This document shows positions 1-9,800 of a stretch of DNA of 64,000 nucleotides, piece after piece (position 1 is the stretch's first letter; every line of letters starts with the position of its first letter). A program made the translations under genes and the position numbers. The notes under the pieces were generated by a model that searched no databases, was not told the DNA's origin, and saw only the letters and a list, made by a program, of their open reading frames with translations. The DNA is from Athene noctua (taxonomy: Eukaryota > Chordata > Aves > Strigiformes > Strigidae), in assembly GCF_965140245.1 (NCBI RefSeq), contig NC_134038.1, positions 25,447,658 to 25,511,657 on the forward strand, in the 5' to 3' direction.

Positions 1-1039
1 CTCATATGTATTTTACATTTCCTCTTGTTCTCATGGAAATAGGCATTTTCATTACAGTCTTCAGTGGATAGGGGCAAGGCTTCTGCTTGTCTCTGCATTA
101 CTTCCTCCCCGTGCTCCTCAGTTGCTTGAGAAAATGGCATCCTGTTTATTGCTGAAGTCACAAAATGACTTTTATTCTAACCATGATTATGAAAATCCAA
201 AAATAATGGATTACTAATTGTAGAGTGCCCCTGAAACCAATGTGGTCTTCAAAAATTATGAACAAACTGGTAGGGAATTCTTGAGATTAGGTTTCTCAGT
301 AAAATAATTGTATGTCTAGGGCCACAGTGGGATCTTCATGTGACCTGGTGCAAGAAATGCAGCAACTTCCAGGCAACTGTTGGTACTCACTGCCAGCTGC
401 CCACAGCTCTGCCCACGCATCTTGGCCTCTCCAGGCTGTGGTTCTTGATGTGCTGACTCTCTGAACATGAGCTTATGCTGTTCAGCTCTCTTCATACCAG
501 AATAAACATGTAAATACCTGAGGTTTATTTTTAAAGCAGCATGCAAGAATGAGGGAGGCACCTCTACAGTAGGTTGAGGTGGTAGGTCACTGTGTCTCCT
601 CCTTTATACCTCCCTCCCACTCTGAAGAAAAGGTAACCTAAGACAAACGCATGCATACACACACGTGCACAACCTTTCTGAGGAAAATGATAAAACTAAG
701 TAAAAACATACTGTCTTTGACAGGTGGTGTGTTTATTGAAATGAAAGACTTCAGCCACCTCTGTTCACAGCACATCTTGGCCAGCTAATAACAAGGTTTC
801 CTTCACTACTCTAAGTAGTAAATGCAACGTCAGAGCAGATCATTGAATGAACCATGAGGAAAAGACAGTTTTTTATGACATCATTTGGGGATGTTTGCCT
901 ACAGTCCATGCCTCAGATATAGTCCACTGAGACAGACGTCCCATATTGTTCAAGGAGTCTTAAAATAAATGATGACTGGGAATACTCAGTCTGGCAGAGT
1001 TCTTAAGCCAGTACTAATCTCTGATCCAAATAAATCTCA
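1..1039. other. Unique sequence, nothing identified
   Basis: I see no gene, RNA or recognisable repeat here. The only low-complexity patch is a short alternating purine/pyrimidine run of CA/TG type near 650-670. Open frames are short and lack family motifs. Confidence 0.5.
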
Positions 1040-1600
1040 GCTCTAGTCTCACCCTATCTCCTTGACCGACACTTTACATTCCTCAGCTCGCGTCTCCATG
1101 ATTTCCTTAGCCGTACTGTTTCTTCTCTCCTAGCTCCTTATCTAGTCTTTCTTCCTCAGCTTTCCCATTCACAATGATTTCCAATCTCCTCCTTTAAATT
1201 TGTCATCTGATCTCAGCTTCTTGTTTTTGTCTTTTCCTAGACATTTCTCACCATTTCCACCATACCTAATTACTACTTAAGCCCATTTCCCTTTCACACC
1301 TCCTTCCTACCAGCCTATTTTGTCACTCTTAGACACCTCTAGATCTTAATCTCAATACCATCTCAAACTGGATCCTAAGCTACCCACCCCAGCCTTTTCT
1401 CTCCTCCTGATTATTCCATCCCACTATTCTCAGCACTTTGGCAGCCTATTCCAGCTTTCCTCTCTCATGCTGCAGCTTCTACCCCACCCCACCCCACCCC
1501 ACTTCACCTCACTCTATCCCACCCTCTCACCCACACTTAATACAAAATTCCTGTCCTGACCAGCTCCCCTTTTCTCTGTTCCATACCACCAGGACCCAGT
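1040..1600. repeat. Long G-poor pyrimidine-rich tract
   Basis: For about 550 bases the + strand is dominated by C and T with very few G, in irregular runs such as CTTCTCTCC and CCTCCTTCC. It is not a clean microsatellite and I cannot define a repeat unit, apart from a pure pentamer patch near its end. It could be an old decayed simple repeat or a transposon portion with strong strand asymmetry. Boundaries are by eye. Confidence 0.5.
1481..1502. repeat. (CCCCA)n microsatellite
   Basis: Four perfect tandem copies of a CCCCA-type pentamer sit inside the pyrimidine-rich tract, followed by degenerate C/A/T-rich continuation to about 1535. Confidence 0.85.
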
Positions 1601-1632
1601 GTTGCGACTGTTGAAAGTGCATCCTTGCTCTC

Positions 1633-1885
1633 AGATCACATGTCTGGACTCCATCAAGCAACGACAACAGCTCGAAGCCAGAAATGTGGGGAAAGTCATG
1701 TGCAACCTGAGGCTGAAGCCTGCTTGGGTGAATGGACTCTGGGAGACTTTAATTCAAAACTGGGGTCTCTACTGAAAACATCTGTTATGCACAGGCTCCA
1801 GGGTCTATAACGTGGCCAAACTGGTGAAATTTCATGAGGACATCAAGAAGTTCATCTTTGATAAATAGGCCACCCAGCTTGCAAA
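1633..1885 (+). pseudogene. Coding-like remnant, unidentified
   Basis: One + frame reads through about 45 codons with a protein-like composition, then meets a TGA near 1772. It continues through a basic/acidic segment (ending FHEDIKKFIFDK) before a TAG near 1867. The two halves lie in the same frame, which would fit an exon-like or retrocopy fragment with one nonsense change. I do not recognise the family, and a 61-codon frame offset from this one is also open, so this may be chance. No intronless gene structure or poly(A) tail is evident. Confidence 0.15.
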
Positions 1886-1890
1886 CAGGA

Positions 1891-4800
1891 AGTCCCCATA
1901 CCAAAGGATGAATGTACTAACGCTATTTAAAGAAAACCCTGCCAGCATTTTTTAACATGGTCAAAACAATGTATTTTCTTTCTTAGCTGTGTTTTCAGAA
2001 ACAGCTGAAAATTTTTGATTGAATTTTTCTAGAAAATTATCTGGAGGCAATTATCCAGCATGGAAAATTCCAGACTGAGCAGTTCATGTGTGGCAAAATT
2101 CCATGCAGCGGATAACAGGGCTGTGGGTTCATAAGTGGTGGATAATTGTTATAATAATGCTAGCAGTCGAACTACAACACACTAATGTATTATCCAAATC
2201 AGGTGACATACTGTTGCTCACCAAAGAGTAGCAAAACCAGTGTGCAATTTCTTTTAGTTCAGAGGTGATTATAACATTTCACTCCATTCATTCACATCAT
2301 GGAAAGATGAATTTGGACCCTAATGGAATACTTTCAAAAGCATTATGAAGCACAGACAAATAACAGTGTTCTGTCAAAACCCCAAAGATATTTAATGTGA
2401 AAATCTATCTGTATGCAGCATATATGTGTGTAACAGTAGCCATCTATATCAATAATACTAATACAGAAACACTAGGTTTGATTCTCCTTTTAAAATGTTT
2501 TAACATCAAGATTAACTTAAATGCTTTACTTCTCATGTAAAATAAGAAGAGAAGACTGAGAACCTTTTCTGTTTGAAAGTGCGGTATAGCTGTATTCTAT
2601 GTTTGTTTCTGGCAAATAGTTGCAGAGTGGATAAAAGAAGATTGTTCTGTTGAAATGCTATGACTACAAAAAAGTTTTTAGTGGGTTTTACAAGCTAAAA
2701 TGGGAGTGGTGTGGGATACTGTACAGAAAAGTGAATTAGGACTCAGATCAAGTCTCTAGTCCTTTTCCATTAGGTTGCTCTGTAAATAATTTCTTTTTTG
2801 TGACTTATTTGTCCACTGGTAAACAGCATGTGAAGGTCTTTATTACACCGAAGATTAAGTTTCTATTTCCCAGCTTCTTCTAGAATGCTATTAGTTCAGT
2901 TTTCCTGTATTTGGCCACCTAACCAAATAGTGTCAGCTTCATCAGTCCTCAAAAATATCCTTCCAGCAGATGGCAGATATTGCTTATCCAATGTAATCCT
3001 GTCATCCAGATCAGTAGGGCCACTGTAAGACCCGGAGCATCAATAAAATCAGGAGCTAAAACCTGAATAACCAATCCTCAAGATACATGTTTCAAAAAGA
3101 TGTTGGGTAGTATGATTACAGTTTGCCTTATTTCTTATGTATTTAGTTAGTACAGAATTCCTAGATGTATGCTTCTCTTTTGTTATGCTTTCTTTACTAA
3201 AGTATTTTTGGAAAAATATTTAAGTGAAGTAATGATCTAGCTGTTTAAATAAAGGAAACTGTTCTTATCTGGGCATGTGTTTATGGTGTTTGAGTACTAA
3301 TATTTCCTGCTAATGCATTACATGAATTGCCACTGATCATGTGAATTAATTAGTCAGAATTCTTTCAGACTTGAAGTTAATTCAGCATTTTGTAACAGGA
3401 TCAACTCATACAAGTCTGCCCAATATATAGCAGATTTAAAGCCTCAATATACTTCAAGGTAAATCTTGAAATCGGCTCTATTTTTACTGCCATTCATCCC
3501 ACTGTACTCATTAGTTCCCTGTATCCTTTATATAAGTTCACAGAGTTAGTGAAGTTACAGTAAAGTACACCTCATGGTATAAGAAGCATAAAATACACTA
3601 GCTGATTAAGAGCTCTAATTTCACTACTATGTGCTTCATTCGATTATTATGTGTCTACTGTTTAAGAAAAACATTCCCACTGGGGAAAGACAAGGCAAAG
3701 GAAATAGTAGGAAATAGCTTGATATTTGCAAACAGTCACAATTCAGTGACCTCTCTTGCAGACCCTGAATTATTTTCCAGATCTGAGCTGCGATATGAAA
3801 GACCATCTTCTGTATGAATTATATCAAGTTTGCTTTCCATACTGATTTTTCTTCAGCACTTTCTGAATCGAAGCTCCCAACTCCCACATGGGAGATGTTA
3901 TAGCATCTAGGCTTTTATTCATTAGCTGTTCAGCTGAGAAGACCAAAACTATTCTTCCTTGCTACCCTAAAAATGGTATGCAAAGGAAACTAATGAGTTT
4001 TGTAATTTCTTTTGCTTGGGAGTTGGGTCTCTTTTTTTCTAGCTGGCTGGGTTATTTTGATTGTATGGTGCTCCAGGAGGCCATTTCTTTTCAATATTTT
4101 ACTTCAGATTTTCTTCAATCTTTTTTCTGATCTTTTCTTCAGCGAAACACTTTTTAGAGAATGATCAGCTTGTGCCAGGACAGAGATCATTCCCTGGCAG
4201 CATCTTCACTCTTAATGGGAAATGCTACATAGCTGCTTAGTATGGCTTTGTGAATATAAATTTAAATGGTCCATGAACCCCTAGAAATAAACAGGTCTTT
4301 AATATCTTTATTATGATAGCAAGTCTCTTGGAAAAACTAGATAATGCCAGATGACTCTTTATTGATATTATTACTATGTGGGTAGGAGTTTACCCACACT
4401 TAATGTTGAAGCCATTACATACAACAGAAGAGATTGTGAGACCATTTTTCCATTGGGTATCCAGCATAAACTTGAGTGACACACCAACAATTTACGTTGA
4501 AGCCGGTTTAATCTGTATAAGTTTCAGATTTTTTTTCTGAATTAAGGGAATTTCCTGTGAGGTGTATGCCAAAGGTTAAGTGTTGAATTTGTCCAGTAGC
4601 AAATCTCGTTGTCTCCTCATAACTAACAGGGGTAAGTATGTCCAGGAGAAAATGTAACACTTTGCAAAGTCTAGCTTTCATGCCAGTGTGAAATACAGCA
4701 TGAAGTGTTTAGTAGCACCTACATCAGTATCTAACATTGGACTGTTAGACTTCAAACATGAAAAAGAAGAGTTTAGTATTTATAATTCAGAATTCAGTAT

Positions 4801-5091
4801 TTCTAAAATATCTGTGCAGTCAGATGGGGGACCTAAGTGACAGTGATTGCACTGTAGGTCTTCTTGCATGATACAATTTCTATCAAGAAAAGGAAGCAAA
4901 TGACACTTGGTCAATAAATAGCTGTCTCAGGAGCATGTAGACTTATTTGAAAAATACTATCATTCATTCTTCTAAACATACTGTGCTGCTGTGTCATTAC
5001 CCTGATAAGGATCAGGAGACTTGCCTGGATTTTAGTCTGGTTTGTTAAGAGCTAATCATTGCATGCTCTTTCCCTTTCATGTATCTGGAAG
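1891..5091. other. Unique AT-leaning sequence, nothing identified
   Basis: No repeat family or exon is recognisable. The open frames of 60-80 codons (for example 3629-3817 and 3888-4130 on the + strand) have compositions expected of translated non-coding DNA. Confidence 0.5.
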
Positions 5092-5125
5092 GAAAAAGAC
5101 AAAAATGGGGAAAAAGATAAAGCTG
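5092..5125 (+). repeat. Left target-site duplication of CR1 copy A
   Basis: This 34-base A-rich segment (begins GAAAAAGAC, ends AAAGCTG) recurs at 5878-5911 with one mismatch (GGGG here, GGTG there). The two copies exactly bracket a CR1 insertion, so they read as a target-site duplication. Confidence 0.85.
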
Positions 5126-5877
5126 ACTTACCAAACGTGCCACAACCCCCAGCAGCGCTACAGGCTTGGGGAGGAGTGGCTGGAGAGCTGCCAGTCAGAG
5201 AGGGACCTGGGGGTGCTGATTGACAGCTGGCTGAACAGGAGCCAGCAGTGTGCCCAGGGGGCCAAGAAGGCCAAGGGCATCCTGGCTTGTGTCAGCAATA
5301 GCGTGGCCAGCAGGGACAGGGAAGGGATCTTGCCCCTGTACTCGGCACTGGTGAGGCCGCCCCTCGATTCCTGTGTTCAGTTTTGGGCCCCTCACTACAA
5401 AAAGGACATTGAATGACTCGAGCGTGTCCAGAGAAGGGCAACGAAGCTGGTGCAGGGTCTGGAGCACAGGTCGTACGGGGAGCGGCTGAGGGAACTGGGG
5501 GTGTTTAGTCTGGAGAAGAGGAGGCTGAGGGGAGACCTCATCGCCCTCTACAGCTACCTGAAAGGAGGGTGCAGAGAGCTGGGGATGAGTCTCTTTAACC
5601 AAGTAACAAGTGATAGAACAAGAGGGAATGGCCTCGAGTTGCACCAGGGAAGGTTTAGACTGGATATTAGGAAGCATTTCTTTCCAGAACGGGTTGTTAG
5701 GGGCTGGAATGGGCTGCCCAGGGAGGTGGTGGAGTCCCCATCCCTGGAGGTGTTTAAGAGTTGGGTCGACATAGCGCTGAGGGATATGGTGTAGTTGGGA
5801 ACTGTCAGTGTTAGGTTAATGGTTGGACTGGATGATCTACAAGGTCTTTTCCAACCTAGATGATTCTGTGTTTCTGT
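5126..5877 (+). mobile_element. CR1 LINE copy A, 5'-truncated
   Basis: This is the 3' part of a chicken-repeat-1 non-LTR retrotransposon in sense orientation. It carries the C-terminal part of ORF2 downstream of the reverse-transcriptase catalytic box, then the short 3' UTR and the terminal octamer tail (ATTCTGTG then TTTCTGTG). Sequence clearly homologous to copy B (33105-34252) starts near 5140. The roughly 14 bases between the left duplication and that point are either diverged CR1 or junction filler. The near-identity to copy B and the well-preserved flanking duplication suggest a fairly recent insertion. Truncation removes the endonuclease and polymerase core, so it cannot move itself. 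Confidence 0.95.
5141..5794 (+). pseudogene. CR1 ORF2 C-terminal remnant (copy A)
   Basis: The frame encodes the conserved C-terminal tail of CR1 ORF2: RYRLGEEWLESC, then a DLGVLIDSWLN segment, the ILPLYSALVR block, FWAPHYKKDIE, the RLRELGVFSLEKRRLRGD block, and RFRLDIRKHFF near the end. A TGA at 5414-5416 interrupts it right after KKDIE, and the same frame then resumes (LERVQRRATK) to the natural TAG at 5792-5794. The same stop occurs in copy B, whereas copy D has sense codons at that place. It is a dead fragment, since the catalytic core lies upstream of the truncation. Confidence 0.9.
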
Positions 5878-5911
5878 GAAAAAGACAAAAATGGTGAAAA
5901 AGATAAAGCTG
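5878..5911 (+). repeat. Right target-site duplication of CR1 copy A
   Basis: This is the second copy of the 34-base segment at 5092-5125, beginning immediately after the CR1 terminal octamers. The first G could belong either to the tail or to the duplication. Confidence 0.85.
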
Positions 5912-6235
5912 TCTAAATTTTTCTGTTTATCTTTCCTTCTGCCCTGTTCATAGCTGTAGGTGCTGGGAGGCTGAAACATAACTGTTTTTATGCATCAAGT
6001 GAAACAACAATTCTCTCCTTAGAAGATGTAATTTTTCTTTTTTCTTGACTCAAAACATATAAGCCAGATGTGACATAAATAGTGCTGTATCTAGCACATG
6101 TATCATTTCACCTCTACACACCTCTACAGACCAAAACATGATGGAATATAGCAGTAAAATAGCAGTAAGTAAGAGGAACTATTGAAGTGTAAATCTGGTT
6201 TATCAGTGATGTCAGTTTCACTGTGGGATTATAAT

Positions 6236-6365
6236 CAACATTATTTTATACTATCTAAATTTTATATCTAATATAATAAACTTTATACTCTCTATTTTAT
6301 ATCTAAATTTTATACTAACTAAATTGTACTAATTTATTATTTATACTATCTGATATATAAAATTA
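6236..6365. repeat. AT-rich degenerate tandem repeat
   Basis: Almost pure A/T sequence with the octamer TTTATACT recurring at 6245, 6282, 6308 and 6340, usually followed by MTCTAAAT-like bases. The spacing is irregular (37, 26, 32), so this is a decayed tandem array rather than a clean satellite. Confidence 0.7.
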
Positions 6366-6879
6366 AGTTGGAATTTGGTCATGTCCTGGACAGTTTATTT
6401 AGGCATGCGATCTCTAAAGCATGAAGTTTCTATAACCCCACACTGCTGGAACTTAAAATACAATATTTACCAGGTTGGCTGTACATGGAAGCAAGGAAGG
6501 ATGGAGAAAGGACAGTCCGAGCCCTCTTATGACTCAACACATAGTATTAACAAGGCAATTTGAATCCAGTTGAGTGCTCACAGGAAGAATGCCACTCTTG
6601 TTAGAATGCCTGAGGGTGCAAAGAGGCAGACTCAACTTTCTCAGCCGTGCTGCAAAGCACTTTGATGTCAGAAACCCACATTCCCTTTCATTGGAAGCTC
6701 CCGTGGGAGATAGGTACCTCAAAACTTTAAAGGTCTATCTACCAGCAACTTGGTTTCTCACGGTACTGAGGATAACAGCATTTTCTTAATTAATGGGGCT
6801 GTGAGTATAACTGTGAAACACTGAATTCACAGTACAGAAGGTTATTTAAAGACTATGGATACTTCTCATTCATCATGGC

Positions 6880-6896
6880 TTTTTTTTTTTTTTTTT
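6880..6896. repeat. Poly(T) run
   Basis: Seventeen consecutive T on the + strand. I see no SINE or processed-gene body attached to it. Confidence 0.85.
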
Positions 6897-9800
6897 AATA
6901 AATCAAAACAGAACAGTTGGAACCAAACTATGCAAATGAATTTGTACTACAACTGCTATAACTGAAATAAATGCTTAAATCAGTCCTAAATATAAATGCA
7001 GAGCATGAAAACAGATTTGTAAAACTTGTTCTTGTTGAGTTTCACTGCATGTAAATTTTCTGTGAAAGCACTTCATAACTGAGTTTCTTTTAACACTGCT
7101 ATTCCTTCAGCCATCCCCTCTGCCATGGCTGCCTGTTTGCTGTGTGCTCCTTAGACATACCCCTTTATCTTTTCTGAATTGATTTGCAAGAAACTACTCT
7201 TCTCTTTTACATGTTCTTTGAAGGAGGATCTCAGATATGAAACCTGTGGGACAGCTGGGGATGAATCAAATCTGCAGAATCATGGAACTGCATGAAACAC
7301 TATTTGTCTCAAATCAATCTTTCCCAGACCTTGTCCAAACCTTTATAAAGTATTTCTTCTTAATGTTTAATTTTATTTGAATCTTGGAGACTTTAGATAC
7401 TTGTAGTTGCTATATAAATATTTGCTCTTATTATTTGTTTTTTCCTTCTTCCTTTCCATTTGGTCTTCTCCCCAATTGGGTTATGAGACTCTTAGGGCAG
7501 GGGCAGCATCTAGCTGTGTTTCTGCAGGGCCTGCTACAAACAGCTTCATAAGTTTCTATAGCAGCAAGATACATGACTCAAGACTTCAGTGTCTGGGCCT
7601 AAAACATTCACCTCTGGTGAGCTGTTACTGTCATCACACTTTCACTCTGCAAAACCTCATAACAAAGAGTCATCTCAGCACCCTATGCAGTGAAGAGAGA
7701 CATCCTTCAGAAGGATCCTGGATCACAAGCACAACAGCAGCATTACTCGGGATGGTTCAACTCAGCCTATCATAGTGTGAAAAGCTTGTGCAGTGAGCCA
7801 AAATGTCCATTTTTTTGTCCTGAGCCTTTGTAAAGGTGGCTTTCATCTTTACTTGACTCATCAAAGCTCCACATTTCTGTAAAAGCAGAAAATCCTGACA
7901 CTGCTGCTGGACAGTCTTTCCTGACCCTGCCAGATTATCTGGGAGAGAACTAAGGCCTCTTCCTTTTTCCACATCATTTTGCATTTTGGAAACTGAGATA
8001 TTTCCTTTTACTGCCTGAAAAACACAAACAGAGGAGGGAGAAGGACTGGAAACAAGAACTAAGAAAACCTGCAGAAGGGCTACGCAACTGCACAGCAGCC
8101 AAAAATCTGTAACTCTATAGCATCCTGATAAGGGTTTCTGGTGTGGACTGAGGACACTCCAGGGCATCCAGTGTAGGAGGAGTTGGTGGATATGAGCTAT
8201 CCTGAGTCACCTTACAGTTCTGTTCAGTTTTCTCTAGATTGGAGCTAGTTCTCCTGCCCTTGAGATGTGCTGGTGGATGCACTGGTCTGTATGCAGAGGG
8301 AGAGGCTGGAGAAGCAGGGTCCCAGAGTGCTGCAGATTTCTGTATAGACTGGTGGCCTGGGGTCATCCCAAGGGATGCAGATGCTCAGCACCACTGAAGT
8401 GGGATGTCCCTTACCATCTCAGAGGGAATGGGAACAGGAAGCAAATTTAGCAGAAAACCAGCACTGGAAAATGCAAACAGCTGGGTGTTGCTTTAGCTAC
8501 CCAACCTGGTTTGTTATGGTGTTGCAGAGCGTGTCAATGCAGTACCAGTGCTAGGCAATAGAAGGTATGAAAAACACAGCTCGAGATATCTGGGAGGTAT
8601 GAGTGGAGGGTGTTCTTGCCCTGTTTGACATCAGCTGGCCAGATGTGCTGCACGGATACTGAGCCTGTGGAGAAGCTACAACATGGTCTGCCACCCTCCA
8701 GGGGAGCCCGTTTATCCTGTACACAGGGATCTTAACTCCCCAGCCTTCTCAAACTGCACAGCACAACTGCTTCCTTTCAGTGCATACCATATAGACAACA
8801 CACAGCTTTAATCTCAGATGCAACACATCTTGACAAAAATAGATACCAACTGCATTCTCTTGCATCTGCTGTACATAGATCGAAGAATCCCTTGCTTTTA
8901 GTGTTTGTCTCTGTCATGGGACCAGAGTCAGCTAAAACTGGCATTTGAACTCTTCTTCTAGGTGCGAAAGACATGCAAGTAGCTGTAGCTGATGGGGTGG
9001 TGGTGACTAATACTTGAAGTTATGGCTATCTTTTGTGGATGAAACACTAGTAGTTATGGCCAGATCTTCAACCTTCAAACAGTAAACATTACAGAAATGG
9101 GCATCTCCAGAAATCCATGTGGGAAGTGCAGGCTCCCTAAAGTAAGCTGAAAGACGAAACAATTTGTGCATGAAGAATCACAGCATGAAGAAACCTGAAT
9201 AAACCCCAAATCCACTGAAACCATTCCCCAACTTGGACTTTTTATGATGAATACAGAGTCACTTGGAGCCCCAGGGTTCTCTCCATTTCTGAACAACCAG
9301 CATCTGGAGGACTTTCTAAAGTCCCAGGTCTCTGGAGCTGGTGCCCTCTCACGGTCTCTGACAGCAGCCTGCCTGCACCTTGGGAACCAGATGCTGCACT
9401 CTGGATGCCTGCAGTTCTGTTTGGATTACTGAGGAATACACAGAACCGCATGTGATATTCAGCATTTCTCTATTAAGTTGCCCAGATGGCTACAAAACCA
9501 TACATCTATTCTATTATTGCTTCACTTTCTTAACCTACTGATTATACTCATTCCCGCATTTGTTTCCAAGATCTTCCCACTACAACTCCTGTGTCATCAT
9601 CTTGTCCCTCTCTTTCACTTTCTTGATCTCAATACTCCAGCTTTTTCTTATGTAATTGAGAACAAAGTAATAAAATTAAGATATTTGGTTTTATGTAAAC
9701 TCTAATCTAAAGATAATATTAACCGCATTAGTGCAAGAAAAACTTTAATACTGTAAACTGTTAAACCTTTTTAAATACTTCAATGCTTAACATTGATTCC

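Noticed and set aside
5195..5979. Minus-strand frames of 160 and 141 codons across CR1 copy A
   Set aside because: These are antisense readings of CR1 ORF2, and the same happens on the + strand of copy B at 33279-33788.
7757..8167. 136-codon - strand open frame
   Set aside because: No domain, with overlapping unrelated frames on both strands in the same patch.
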